A DNA stretch of 37,068 bases from Streptomyces huasconensis (GCA_004010275.1 RBWT01000076.1:1-37068), one strand, 5' to 3'. Shown: positions 9,927 through 18,959, numbered from the stretch's first letter. Made by a program: numbers and translations. The notes: generated by a model from the letters alone, not told the origin.

Positions 9927-11309
9927 CCGAGCCGCGACGATGCAGTTCCACCCCCAGCCCCAGGCCGGCACGGCCAAGCCGTGGGCCTTCCCCGCCCCCG
10001 AGCGCGGCACGCTGTCCAACGGCCGCACGGTGCTGCGCTGCGAACCGACCCCGGCCAGCAGGTCGTCGCCGTGGAGGTCCACCTGGAGGCGCCCCTGGAC
10101 GCCGAGCCGCAGGGCCTCGACGGCGTCGCCACGATCATGGCGAGGGCCTTCAACGAAGGCACCGACAAGCACTCGGCGGAGGAGTTCGCCGCAGAGCTCG
10201 ACCGGTGCGGCGCCACCATGGACGCGCACGCCGACCACCCCGGCGTCCGCGTCTCCCTCGAAGTCCCGGTCTCCCGCCTGCCCAAGGCGCTCGGCCTGCT
10301 CGCCGACGCCCTGCGGGCCCCGGCCTTCGCCGACAGCGAGATCGAACGCCTCGTACGCAACCGCCTGGACGAGATCCCGCACGAGGCGGCCAACCCGGCG
10401 CGGCGCGCCGCCAAGGAGCTCTCCAGGCAGCTCTTCCCGGTGAGTGCGCGCATGTCGAGGCCCCGCCAGGGCACCGAGGAGACGGTCAAGGCCATCGACT
10501 CGGCCGTGGTCCGCGCCTTCTACGAGACGCACGTCCGTCCCGCCACGTCCACGCTGGTGATCGTCGGCGACCTCGCCCGCACCGACCTGGACGCCGTTCT
10601 CGCGGACACCGTCGGCACCTGGACAGGCGACACGGCTGAGCCCCGCCCGATGCCCGCGATCACCGCCGACGACACGGGCCGCGTCGTCATCGTGGACCGC
10701 CCCGGAGCCGTGCAGACGCAGCTTTTGATCGGCCGCATCGGCCCGGACCGGCACGACCGGGTCTGGCCCGCCCAGGTCCTCGGCACGTACTGCCTGGGCG
10801 GCACGCTCACCTCCCGGCTGGACCGCGTCCTGCGCGAGGAGAAGGGCTACACCTACGGCGTACGGGCGTTCAGCCAGGTCCTGCGGTCCGCCCCGGACGG
10901 CACGGGCGCCGCGATGCTCGCCATCAGCGGCTCCGTCGACACCGCCTCCACGGGGCCCGCGCTTGAGGACCTCTGGACGGTCCTGCGCACCCTCGCCGCG
11001 GAGGGCCTGACCGACGCGGAGCGCGACGTGGCGGTGCAGAACCTGGTGGGCGTGGCCCCGCTCAAGTACGAGATGGCCGCCTCCGTGGCCGCCACCCTCG
11101 CCGACCAGGTCGAGCAGAACCTCCCGGACGACTTCCAGGCGCGGCTGTACCGGCAGTTGGCCGCGACCGGCACCGTGGAGGCCACCGCGGCCGTCGTGAG
11201 CGCCTTCCCGGAGGACCACCTGGTGACGGTCCTCGTCGGGGACGCCGCGCAGATCGAGGAGCCCGTCAGGGCGCTCGGCATCGGTGAGGTGACGGTGGTC
11301 GCGGGCTGA
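9923..11309 (+). CDS. M16 family peptidase-like protein, non-catalytic subunit
   Basis: About 462 residues after correction. M16 fold throughout: GTLSNGRTVLRCE, GLDGVATIMARAFNEGTDKH and, in the C-terminal half, GGTLTSRLDRVLREEKGYTY, whose Arg/Tyr pair binds substrate in M16 enzymes. The HxxEH zinc motif is absent: the aligned helix reads MARAFNEG. It therefore supplies the Arg-Tyr half to the catalytic partner encoded just upstream. Start is uncertain: the GTG at 9923 overlaps the previous stop but needs one added base near 9936 to join MQFHPQPQAG; the ATG at 9940 avoids this but has a poor ribosome site. A second missing base falls near 10044 in CCGACC. The gene ends at a strong hairpin. Confidence 0.88.
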
Positions 11310-11340
11310 GGCCCCGTCAGGACGCCAGTGCGGTGGTATC

Positions 11341-11375
11341 GCGACCCCGGTGACCGTTTCGGTGACCGGGGTCGC
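11341..11375 (+). terminator. Terminator of the M16 operon
   Basis: Arms GCGACCCCGGTGACCG and CGGTGACCGGGGTCGC around a TTT loop, paired at 15 of 16 positions, 31 bp after the stop. There is no T-run, as is usual in Streptomyces. Confidence 0.8.
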
Positions 11376-11452
11376 CTACTCCCCATATGTCCGAATTCAT
11401 ATGGTGGTTGCGTGTCTGGTGTGTGGCGTGCGCTACAAAAGCGGCCTTCTGT

Positions 11453-11482
11453 TTGTCGATTGAAAGACGGTCCGTTTAGCGT
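11453..11482 (+). promoter_or_regulatory. Candidate promoter of the M23 gene
   Basis: TTGTCG at 11453-11458 and TAGCGT at 11477-11482, 18 bp apart, fit the TTGnCn/TAnnnT vegetative consensus. Transcription would begin near 11489, about 45 bp before the riboswitch. A second weaker possibility is TTGCGT at 11408 with TACAAA at 11434. Confidence 0.35.
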
Positions 11483-11534
11483 CAGTCCGACTGTTCGTCA
11501 CGCATCACGTCGCATCCGCGGCACCGGACAGCCA

Positions 11535-11674
11535 TCGCCGAGTCCCCGTACGGCGCGAGCCAGGGGAGCCGGGGACCCACACGTCCCTTGGGGTGAATCG
11601 GGCACCTTGCCGTCAGGCGAGGGACTCGTAGGAGACCTTCCTGCTCCGAACCCGTCAGCTAACCCGGTAGGCGA
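11535..11674 (+). ncRNA. c-di-AMP riboswitch (ydaO/yuaA class)
   Basis: The leader carries the conserved blocks of this class in order: GGGGAGCCGGGGACCCAC at 11563-11580, GGGGTGAATCGGG at 11590-11602, and the long 3' block 11646-11673 containing CCGAACCCGTCAG and CTAACCCGGTAGGCG. The closing helix P1 can form from TCGCC at 11535-11539 with GGCGA at 11670-11674. The aptamer ends 26 bases before an M23 peptidase start, with a purine-rich ribosome site between. In Streptomyces this class precedes cell-wall hydrolase genes (e.g. rpfA) and switches them off when c-di-AMP binds. No separate expression-platform terminator is obvious. Confidence 0.93.
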
Positions 11675-11700
11675 GAAGGAAGGAAAGGATCAGCCGCTTC

Positions 11701-12504
11701 ATGGCGTTCACCCGTGCCACCGGGAAGCACCGTCGTCCCAGCCGCCTCACCCGCACGACCGCGAACGTCGCGGGAGTAGCCGCGATCACCACCACCGGTG
11801 TCATCGGAGGCCTGGCCGCTCCGGCGCTCGCCGCCGCCGACGACGCCGCTCTCGAACACACCGGGCTCACCCAGGCGATCTCCGTCGGCGACTCGCTCGC
11901 CGACAGCATCGACGCGCAGGCCGCCGCCCAGCGGCAGGCCGCCGACGACGCGGCTGCCGCCAAGAAGGCCGAAGAGGCTGCCAAGAAGAAGGCCGCCGAG
12001 GAGAAGCGCAAGGCCGAGGCCGAGCTCAAGGCGAAGGCCAAGCAGGAGCGCGAGGCCAAGGAGCGCGCCGCCCGCGCGGCGGAGCGCAAGCGTCTGAACA
12101 CCTACGTCTCCCCGATCTCCGGCTCGTACGTCTCCACGGGCTACCAGACCGGCGGCGCCATGTGGTCCTCCGGCAGCCACACCGGCGTCGACTTCCACGC
12201 CGCGTCCGGCACCCCGGTGCACGCGGTGGGCGCCGGTACCGTCGTCGAGGCGGGCTGGGGCGGTGCCTACGGCAACAACGTGGTCATCAAGATGAACGAC
12301 GGCACGTACACCCAGTACGGCCACATGTCGTCCCTCGGCGTCACGGTCGGCCAGACGGTCACCCCGGGCCAGCAGATAGGCCTCTCGGGCTCCACCGGCA
12401 ACTCCAGTGGCCCGCACCTCCACTTCGAGGCCCGCACCGGCGCGGAGTACGGCTCGGACATCGACCCCGTGGCGTACCTCCGCTCGCACGGCGTCAACGT
12501 CTGA
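11701..12504 (+). CDS. Secreted M23 family peptidoglycan endopeptidase
   Basis: 267 residues. Signal peptide with basic start, hydrophobic core (VAGVAAITTTGVIGGLAAP) and ALA cleavage site near residue 44. Residues ~70-132 are an Ala/Lys/Glu-rich coiled coil (AAAKKAEEAAKKKAAEEKRK). The LytM/M23 domain spans ~137-262: zinc ligands His160 and Asp164 in HTGVDF, His208 in YGHMS, and His239-Leu-His241 in GPHLHF. It would cut peptide cross-links outside the cell; M23 enzymes of this size act in growth or spore germination. Expression is expected to be controlled by the c-di-AMP riboswitch in its leader. It stands alone between two terminators. Confidence 0.95.
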   Translation: MAFTRATGKHRRPSRLTRTTANVAGVAAITTTGVIGGLAAPALAAADDAALEHTGLTQAISVGDSLADSIDAQAAAQRQAADDAAAAKKAEEAAKKKAAEEKRKAEAELKAKAKQEREAKERAARAAERKRLNTYVSPISGSYVSTGYQTGGAMWSSGSHTGVDFHAASGTPVHAVGAGTVVEAGWGGAYGNNVVIKMNDGTYTQYGHMSSLGVTVGQTVTPGQQIGLSGSTGNSSGPHLHFEARTGAEYGSDIDPVAYLRSHGVNV

Positions 12505-12530
12505 CCTCTCCGACGCGCTCAGCGTTTCAC

Positions 12531-12564
12531 CGAAGGCCCCGGCTCTGGCGAGCCGGGGCCTTCG
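12531..12564 (+). terminator. Terminator of the M23 gene
   Basis: Perfect 14-bp stem, CGAAGGCCCCGGCT with AGCCGGGGCCTTCG, loop CTGGCG, 27 bp after the stop. Confidence 0.85.
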
Positions 12565-12728
12565 CCGTTTCCGGCGCCGTTTCCCGGCCCGCCCGCGCTT
12601 GGCCAAAAGATATCCATGAATTCCGGGCCCCCATCGGAAATTCCGAAGCCCTGCAATAGAGTCGCGAGACAGTCACGCACGAGTGTCGGTCGACCGCGTT
12701 TCGCGGGGATCAAGGCGGAGGTCCGGTC

Positions 12729-13414
12729 ATGCGCATTCCCGCGCAGTCGGTATGCACGGCCATCCGGGACGACATTGTCGCCGGAGTCTACGAAAGGGGC
12801 GGCCGGCTCACCGAGGAGCTTCTCGCGCGTCGCTACGGCGTCTCCCGCGTCCCCGTGCGCGAAGCCCTGCGCACCCTGGAGGCCGAGGGTTTCGTCGTCA
12901 CGCGCAGGCACGCGGGCGCTGTGTCGCCGAGCCCACGGAGCAGGAGGCCGCCGACCTCCTGGAGCTGCGCGCGGTGCTCGAACCGCTCGCCGCGGCCCGC
13001 GCCGCGCACCGCCGCACCGAGGCACACCTCAAGGTCCTGCGCGGGCTCGTGCGGCTGGGCCAGGAGCGCGTGCGGAAGGGCCAGGGGGAGGATCTGCGCT
13101 CACTGGGCGGCTGGTTCCACGAGACGCTCGCCCAGGCCTCCAGCAGCCCCGGCCTCATCACGCTGCTCACCCAGCTGCGGCACAAGCTCGCCTGGATGTA
13201 CGTCGTGGAGCCCCCGGCCGCGCCCGCCGTCTCCTGGTCCGAACACGCGGCGATCGTCGACGCGGTGGCCCGCGGGGACGCGGAACGGGCCAGGGCGCTC
13301 ACCGCCGGCCACGCGGGCCGGGTGACGGCCGCGCACCGGCTGCGCCATGCGCGGCGGGACGACCGCGTGAGGGACATGCAACAAGCCGTAAACACGGTGG
13401 GCCTCCCGAATTAA
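12729..13414 (+). CDS. GntR-family (FadR-like) transcriptional regulator
   Basis: About 228 residues after correction. Winged helix at 5-70: SVCTAIRDDIVAGVYERGGR, then LTEELLARRYGVSRVPVREA, then LRTLEAEGFVVTRRHAGA, the classical GntR signature. The C-terminal all-helical FCD domain (TEQEAADLLELRAVLEPLAA; WFHETLAQASSSPGL; HAAIVDAVARGDAERA) carries the pattern of FadR-type effector domains that bind carboxylic acids with a metal ion. A missing base near 12919 separates the two domains in the raw frame; one added base gives HAGACVAEPTEQEA. Start ATG has GGAGG 8 bases upstream. Neighbours give no clear target; HPr is encoded convergently next to it. Effector unknown. Confidence 0.9.
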
Positions 13415-13552
13415 CGCGCGCGCCGTATACAAAGAGGGCGGCCGCCCGGAGAGCGCCACGGAAAAGAGCCGAGAGTTTTTTGGCGCTACCGGGCGCTTGT
13501 CTTTTGCTGCCCGAATTCGCACGCCGCCCCGCTGGTCATAATCCGACCGTCG

Positions 13553-13617
13553 AAAGGCCGGGAGCGAAAACCGGGCGGACGGCCGGGCGAAAGGCCGAGC
13601 GGAAACCCGAACGAAAA
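13553..13617. repeat. Degenerate GGCCGnGCGAAA repeats downstream of ptsH
   Basis: Four imperfect units: GGCCGGGAGCGAAAA (13556-13570), GGCCGGGCGAAA (13581-13592), GGCCGAGCGGAAA (13593-13605) and CCCGAACGAAAA (13606-13617), between the convergent GntR and ptsH genes, just beyond the ptsH terminator. Each ends in an A-run, rare in this genome. Confidence 0.55.
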
Positions 13618-13647
13618 GGGCCCACCCCGTGTCCAGGGTGGGCCCTT
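13616..13647. terminator. Terminator of ptsH, possibly bidirectional
   Basis: Perfect 12-bp stem AAGGGCCCACCC / GGGTGGGCCCTT with loop CGTGTCCA, 18 bp beyond the ptsH stop. On the minus strand it is followed by TTTTCG, a short T-rich tail, so it works best for ptsH; on the plus strand it could also stop the GntR transcript. Confidence 0.8.
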
Positions 13648-13665
13648 CGAGGGGAACTGCGTGGG

Positions 13666-13946
13666 TCAGACCGTCTCCGGGAGCTCCTCGAGGCCCTCCG
13701 CGACGAGCTTCGCCAGACGGTCGAGGGCGGCGTCCGCACCCTCGGCGTCGGAGGCGAGCACGATCTCCTCGCCACCCTGGGCGCCGAGGCCGAGCACCGC
13801 GAGCATCGAGGCCGCGTTGACCGGGTTGCCGTCGCCTTGGCGATCGTCACGGGGACGCCGGCGGCCGTGGCCGCGCGGACGAAGATGGAGGCGGGTCGGG
13901 CGTGGAGGCCCTCGGCCCAGCCGACGTTGACGCGGCGCTCAGCCAT
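13666..13946 (-). CDS. ptsH: Phosphocarrier protein HPr
   Basis: 93 residues after correction, the usual HPr length. N-terminus AERRVNVGWAEGLHARPAS contains the phosphorylated His15 in the LHARPA motif. The C-terminal half (NPVNAASMLAVLGLGAQGGE, then EIVLASDAEGADAALDRL) is complete but lies in a different frame: one missing base in AAGGCGACGG near 13840 must be restored to give IAKADGNPVN. HPr passes phosphate from enzyme I to the sugar-specific EIIA proteins of the PTS, and in Streptomyces serves fructose and N-acetylglucosamine uptake. Other pts genes are not adjacent. Upstream lies a 245-bp region with four phased palindromes; the gene ends at a strong hairpin. Confidence 0.92.
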
Positions 13947-14032
13947 GTGTTGCTGCCCTTCCAGGTGTCTCACACTTGTCTAGACCATTGTCGCATGCCG
14001 TGGCGGGTGCTCCGTCGACCGGAGGCAGCCCC

Positions 14033-14112
14033 TCCGCGAAGCGGCCCCGACCCTCCGCCAAACGGAAGCAGGCCCCCGCCAAGCGGAAGCTGGCTCCCCG
14101 CCAAGCGGAAGC
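14033..14112. repeat. Four palindromic 15-bp sites spaced 21-22 bp
   Basis: Copies of CCGCCAAGCGGAAGC: degenerate at 14033-14047, then 14055-14069 (one mismatch), 14076-14090 and 14098-14112 (both perfect). Start-to-start distances are 22, 21 and 22 bp, two helical turns. The core CCGC-CAA-GCGG is an inverted repeat. The array lies between divergent ptsH and the acetyltransferase gene, 80 bp before the latter. Confidence 0.8.
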
Positions 14113-14191
14113 CGACCGCCCCGCCGGCGGACGCCGGTCTTCCGTCGACCGTACCCGGCCCGGGCGCCCCCGCGACCCGTACCCTGACCCC

Positions 14192-17092
14192 ATGCAGACC
14201 CCGTCGGATCAGCAAGATCGGCACCAGCAGGATGGGCAGCAGGATCGACAGCGGGACCGGCACGACTACCCCTCCCACTGGGAAGCCGATGTGGTGCTGC
14301 GCGACGGAGGCACCGCGCGGATCAGGCCCATCACGGCCGAGGACGCGGACCGCCTGGTCAGCTTCTACGAACAGGTCTCGGACGAGTCGAAGTACTACCG
14401 CTTCTTCGCGCCCTACCCGCGGCTGTCCGCCAAGGACGTGCACCGCTTCACCCACCACGATGACGTGGACCGGGTGGGACTCGCCGCCACCGTGGGCGGC
14501 GAGTTCATCGCCACCGTGCGCTACGACCGCATCGACGAGCGCGGCATGGCCGCCGGCGCCCCCGCCGACGAGGCCGAGGTCGCCTTCCTCGTGCAGGACG
14601 CCCACCAGGGCCGCGGCGTGGCCTCCACGCTCCTCGAACACATCGCGGCGGTCGCCAGGGAGCGCGGCATCCGCCGCTTCGTGGCCGAGGTGCTGCCCGC
14701 CAACACCAAGATGATCAAGGTGTTCACGGATGCCGGGTACCAGCAGAAACGCAGCTTCGAGGACGGCGTCGTACGCCTGGAGTTCGACCTGGAGCCCACC
14801 GACCGCTCGCTCGCCGTGCAGCGCGCCCGCGAACAGCGCGCCGAGGGGCGGTCCGTGCAGCGCCTGCTGACGCCGGGCTCGGTCGCGGTGATCGGCGTCG
14901 GCCGTACCCCCGGCGGCGTGGGCCGCAGTGTGCTGCGCAACCTCAAGGAGGCCGGGTTCACCGGCCGCCTGCACGCGGTGAACAGCGCCTTCGAGGAAGG
15001 CTCCGAAGTCGACGCGGTGCCCGCCCACCGTTCGGTCACGGCCATCGAGGAGCCCGTGGACCTCGCCGTGGTCGCCGTGCCCGCCGACCGGGTCGCCCAG
15101 GTCGTCGGCGAGCGCGGCGAGCGCGGGGTGCAGGGCCTCGTGGTGCTCTCCGCCGGGTACGGCGAGAGCGGCGCCGAGGGCCGCGAGCGGCAGCGTGAAC
15201 TGGTCCGGCAGGCCCGGTCGTACGGCATGCGCGTCATCGGCCCGAACGCCTTCGGTGTCATCAACACCTCCCCCCGGGCCCGGCTCAACGCCTCGCTCGC
15301 TCCCGAGCCTCCCGCGCGCGGGCGCATCGGTCTGTTCACCCAGTCCGGCGCCATCGGCATCGCGCTGCTCTCCGGGCTGCACCGCCGGGGCGCCGGCCTG
15401 TCCACGTTCGTCGGCTCCGGCAACCGGGCCGACGTGTCGGGCAACGACCTCCTCCAGTACTGGTACGAGGACCCGGACACCGATGTCGCCCTGATGTACC
15501 TGGAGACCATCGGCAACCCGCGCAAGTTCACCCGCCTCGCGCGGCGCGCCGCGACCGCCAAGCCGCTCGTCGTGGTCCAGGGCGCCCGCCACAGCGGCAT
15601 CGCGCCCACCGGCCACGCCGTACAGGCCACCCGCCTGCCGCACGCCACGGTCTCGGCGCTGCTGCGCCAGGCGGGCGTCATCCGCGTGGACACCGTCACC
15701 GAGATGGTCGACGCGGGCCTGCTGCTCGCCGGGCAGCCGCTGCCCTCCGGCCCGCGCGTGGGCATCCTCGGCAACTCCGAGTCGCTCGGGCTCCTCACGT
15801 ACGACGCGTGCGTCGCCGACGGGCTGCGACCGCTGCCGCCCCGCGACCTCACGACCGGGGCGACCCCGGCCGACTTCCGGGCCGCGCTCGCCGAGGCCCT
15901 GTCGGACGACGGGTGCGACGCGGTGATCGTCAACGCCATCCCCTGGGTGCGGGAGAACGGCGCCGCCGCCGACCCCGAGACGCTCGCCACAGAGCTGCGG
16001 GCCGCCGCGGCGGGCTGCCCCGCCAAGCCGGTCGCCGTGGTCCACGACGAGCTGGGCGGCCTCGCCGAGGCCCTCTCCGCCGCCACCAGCACCCGGCCGG
16101 GCGCCCCGGCGAAACAACCCGGCCCCCCAGGCTGCGCCGAACCGGTCCACCCCGCACCGCGCCCGCCCGCCACCGAAGGCGAGACGCCTCCGCCAGAGAC
16201 GGACGAGCCCGCGGCGGAGCAGTACCGCATCCCCGCCTACCCCGCCGCCGAGCGCGCCGTCCGTGCCCTCGCCGAAGCCGTCAAGTACGCCCAGTGGCGC
16301 CGCGAGGCCGCCGAGAGCCCGGCAAGGTGCACGAGTACGACGACATCGACGAGAACGGCACCGCCGAGCGCATCGCGGAGCTGCTGGGCAAGGACGGCGA
16401 CCCCCGCGGCACCACCCTCGCTCCGGCCGACGCCCACGAACTCCTCAGGCGGTACGGCATCCGCGTACGACGGGCCCTGCCCGCGCCGGACCCGGACGCC
16501 GCCGCGCACGCCGCGCGCACCCTCGGCTACCCCGTGGCCCTGAAGACCACCGCCCCGCACCTGCGTCACCGCGCCGACCTCGGCGGGGTGCGGCTCGACC
16601 TTGCCGACGAAGAGCAACTGCGACGCGCCTACCGAGAATTGACCGACACCTTCGGCAAGCCCGCCGAGCTGCGGCCCGTCGTACAGGGCATGGTGCCGCG
16701 CGGCGTCGACACCGTCGTACGCGCCGTCATCGACCCGGCGGCCGGAGCGGTGCTCTCCTTCGGGCTCGCGGGCGCGCCTCCGAGCTGCTCGGCGACACCG
16801 CCCACCGCCTCATCCCCGTCACCGACCGCGAGGCGGCCTCCCTGATCAGGTCCATCCGGACCGCACCCCTCCTCTTCGGCTGGCGCGGCTCGGCCCCCGT
16901 CGACACCCCCGCCCTCGAAGAGCTGCTCCAGCGCGTCTCCCGGCTCGTCGACGACCACCCCGAAGTGGTCGGCGTCTCCCTGGAGCCGGTGGTCGTCGCC
17001 GAACGCGGCCTCTCCGTCCTCGACGCCTCGTGCGCCTCGCGCCCCCGCCCGCCCGCGACGATCTCGGTCCGCGGACGCTCCCCGGGTACTGA
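14192..17092 (+). CDS. Fused GNAT acetyltransferase / acyl-CoA synthetase (NDP-forming)-like protein (three frameshifts)
   Basis: About 967 residues after correction. Residues ~30-205 are a GNAT domain (VRYDRIDERG; acetyl-CoA loop DAHQGRGVASTLLEH). From ~220 the CoA-binding and ligase domains of NDP-forming acyl-CoA synthetases follow: GVGRTPGGVGRSVLRNL, LVVLSAGYGESG, GPNAFGVINT, FTQSGAIGIALLSGL, then an ATP-grasp part from ~720 (APADAHELLRRYGIRV; YPVALKTTAPHLRHRADLGG; EPVVVAERGL). This architecture is that of Pat-type protein lysine acetyltransferases that modify acyl-CoA synthetases; whether the synthetase half is active cannot be told. Breaks near 16318, 16774 and 17034 are each repaired by one base and the end becomes RTLPGY. 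No ribosome site; TACCCT 6 bases before ATG suggests a leaderless mRNA. Confidence 0.9.
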
Positions 17093-17150
17093 ACCGCGCT
17101 CCACGGGCGCCGGGGCGGCCACGGGGGCCCGGCGGCCCCGCACCGGGCCG

Positions 17151-17156
17151 TAGGAT
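17151..17156 (+). promoter_or_regulatory. -10 element of a probable leaderless promoter for DUF5998
   Basis: TAGGAT lies 7 bases before the ATG at 17164, the spacing for transcription starting on the A of ATG. AGGA could instead act as a ribosome site, so leaderless initiation is probable, not proven. No -35 match is clear, as is common for Streptomyces leaderless promoters. Confidence 0.5.
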
Positions 17157-17163
17157 GGGCGGC

Positions 17164-17751
17164 ATGGCAAAGACCGGTACGACGACCCAGGGGCTGCGCG
17201 CGGCGATCGAGCGCAGCGGCTACTACCCGGCCCTCGTGGCCGAGGCGGTGGAGGCCGCGATCGGCGGCGAGGCCATCGGGTCCTACCTGGTCCACCAGGA
17301 GACGACGTTCGACGCCAACGAAGTGCGCCGGCACGTCACGGTCCTCGTCCTGACCGGCACGCGCTTCATCGTCAGCCACACCGACGAGCAGGCGGCGGAC
17401 AGCACCTCCCCGACGCCGTACGCGACGACCTCCACGGAGTCGGTCAAGATCGGCCGGATCTCCTCGGTCGTCCTCAGCCGCGTCGTCGCCAACCCGGAGA
17501 AGTACGTTCCGGGCACGCCGCCGCGCGAGGTCGTCCTCACCATCGGCTGGGGCGCCGTCTCCCGCATCGACCTGGAGCCCGCCGCCTGCGGCGACCCCAA
17601 CTGCGAGGCGGACCACGGCTACACCGGCAGCTCGACCGCCGACGACCTCAGCCTGCGCGTCAGCGAGGCCGGTGACGGCCCCGACGCCGTGCAGCAGACC
17701 CTCGCCTTCGCCCAGGCCCTGTCCGAGGCGACCGCGGACACCGCCCGCTGA
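17164..17751 (+). CDS. DUF5998 family protein
   Basis: 195 residues, intact. Recognised as the conserved actinobacterial family DUF5998: TTTQGLRAAIERSGYYPALV, then YLVHQETTFDANEVRRHVTV, LTGTRFIVSHTDE and a C-terminal Cys pair (ACGDPNCEADHGY) that could bind a metal. No signal peptide or membrane segment. Function unknown; its fixed place in front of a phosphodiesterase-family gene, with stop and start overlapping (TGATG), says the two work together or at least are translated in step. A start nine bases upstream (ATGGGCGGC) is in frame, but the -10-like TAGGAT favours 17164. Confidence 0.92.
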   Translation: MAKTGTTTQGLRAAIERSGYYPALVAEAVEAAIGGEAIGSYLVHQETTFDANEVRRHVTVLVLTGTRFIVSHTDEQAADSTSPTPYATTSTESVKIGRISSVVLSRVVANPEKYVPGTPPREVVLTIGWGAVSRIDLEPAACGDPNCEADHGYTGSSTADDLSLRVSEAGDGPDAVQQTLAFAQALSEATADTAR

Positions 17752-18939
17752 TGTCGCTGCCCGCCTGGGACGACGTGGAACCACTCGCCCTCGACACCGC
17801 CCCCGTGCCCGCGTACGGCTCGGGATCGCTCGCCGACCTGCTGCCGACCCTCGTCGCCCACCAGGGTGTACCCGGCCACGCGGCGCCGGCGCGCCGAGCT
17901 GACCCCCGCCGACCGCAACTGCGTCTTCCTGATCGACGGCCTCGGCTGGGAGCAGCTCAAGGCGCATCCGGACGAGGCGCCCTTCCTGAACTCCCTGCTG
18001 CCCACGTCGCGCGGCGGCACCGGGCGGCCCATCACCGCGGGCTTCCCCGCCACCACCGCGACCTCGCTCGCCTCCGTAGGCACGGGCCTGCCGCCCGGCG
18101 CGCACGGCCTGCCGGGCTACACCGTGCGCGACCCCGCCACCGGCGAGCTGATGAACCAGCTCCGCTGGAACCCGTGGACCGACCCGCACGCGTGGCAGCC
18201 CTACCCGACGGTCTTCCAGCAGGCCCACGCGGCGGGCGTGCACACCGCCCAGGTCTCCTCCCCGACCTTCGAGCACACCCCGCTCACCAAGGTCGCCCTG
18301 AGCGGCGGCACCTTCCGCGGCAAGCTCTCCGGAGAGGACCGCATGGACCTCGCCGCCGAGCAACTGGCCGCGGGGGACCGCTCGCTGGTCTACACGTACT
18401 ACGCCGAAGTGGACGGCAAGGGCCACCGCTTCGGAGTCGACTCCGACGCCTGGCGGGGCCAGCTGATGTACGTCGACCGGCTCGCCCAGCGGCTGGCCGA
18501 ACAGCTCCCGCCGCGCAGCGCCCTGTACGTCACCGCCGACCACGGCATGCTCGACATCCCCTTCGACGACGCCTCCCGCATCGACTTCGACGAGGACTGG
18601 GAGCTGCGCGCAGGCGTCGCCCTCCTCGGCGGCGAGGGCCGCGCCCGGCACGTCTACGCGGTCCCGGGCGCCCAGAGCGACGTCCTGACGGTGTGGCGCG
18701 AGGTGCTCGGCGAGCAGTTCTGGGTGGCCTCCCGCGACGAGGCGATCGCCGCGGGCTGGTTCGGCCCCCACATCGATCAACGCGTGTACGAGCGCATCGG
18801 CGACGTCGTCGCCGCCGCGCACGCCGACGTCGCGATCATCGCCAGTGAGCGGGAGCCCAAGGAGTCCGCGCTGGTCGGCATGCACGGCTCCATGACCCCC
18901 GTCGAACAGCTCGTCCCCCTCCTCGAAGTACGCACCTGA
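17751..18939 (+). CDS. Type I phosphodiesterase / nucleotide pyrophosphatase family protein
   Basis: About 395 residues after correction. Alkaline-phosphatase superfamily core: metal Asp in CVFLIDGLGWEQL, the nucleophile Thr region GFPATTATSLASVGTGLP, LVYTYYAEVDGKGHRFG with metal Asp/His, and TADHGMLDIP with the Asp-His pair; the final His is in GMHGSMTP. Enzymes of this family hydrolyse phosphodiester or pyrophosphate bonds with two zinc ions; the substrate here is unknown. No signal peptide, so cytosolic. The frame breaks near 17897; removing one base (or adding two) joins HAAPA to AELTPADRN. ATG overlaps the DUF5998 stop. The C-terminal codons and stop are followed by a near-perfect 21-bp duplicate. 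Confidence 0.9.
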
Positions 18940-18959
18940 CCCCTCGAAGTACGCTCCTG
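18921..18959. repeat. 21-bp tandem duplication over the stop codon of the phosphodiesterase gene
   Basis: CCTCGAAGTACGCACCTG at 18921-18938 recurs as CCTCGAAGTACGCTCCTG at 18942-18959 (17 of 18 identical), offset 21 bp. The first copy encodes the last residues and TGA; the second lies in the spacer. Confidence 0.8.

Noticed and set aside
8400..11219. A 939-codon open frame on the minus strand across both M16 genes
   Set aside because: It spans two plus-strand genes and an intergenic region, with shadow composition and no family motif.
13970..16150. Long minus-strand frame opposite the acetyltransferase
   Set aside because: Shadow of the clear GNAT/ligase protein on the plus strand.
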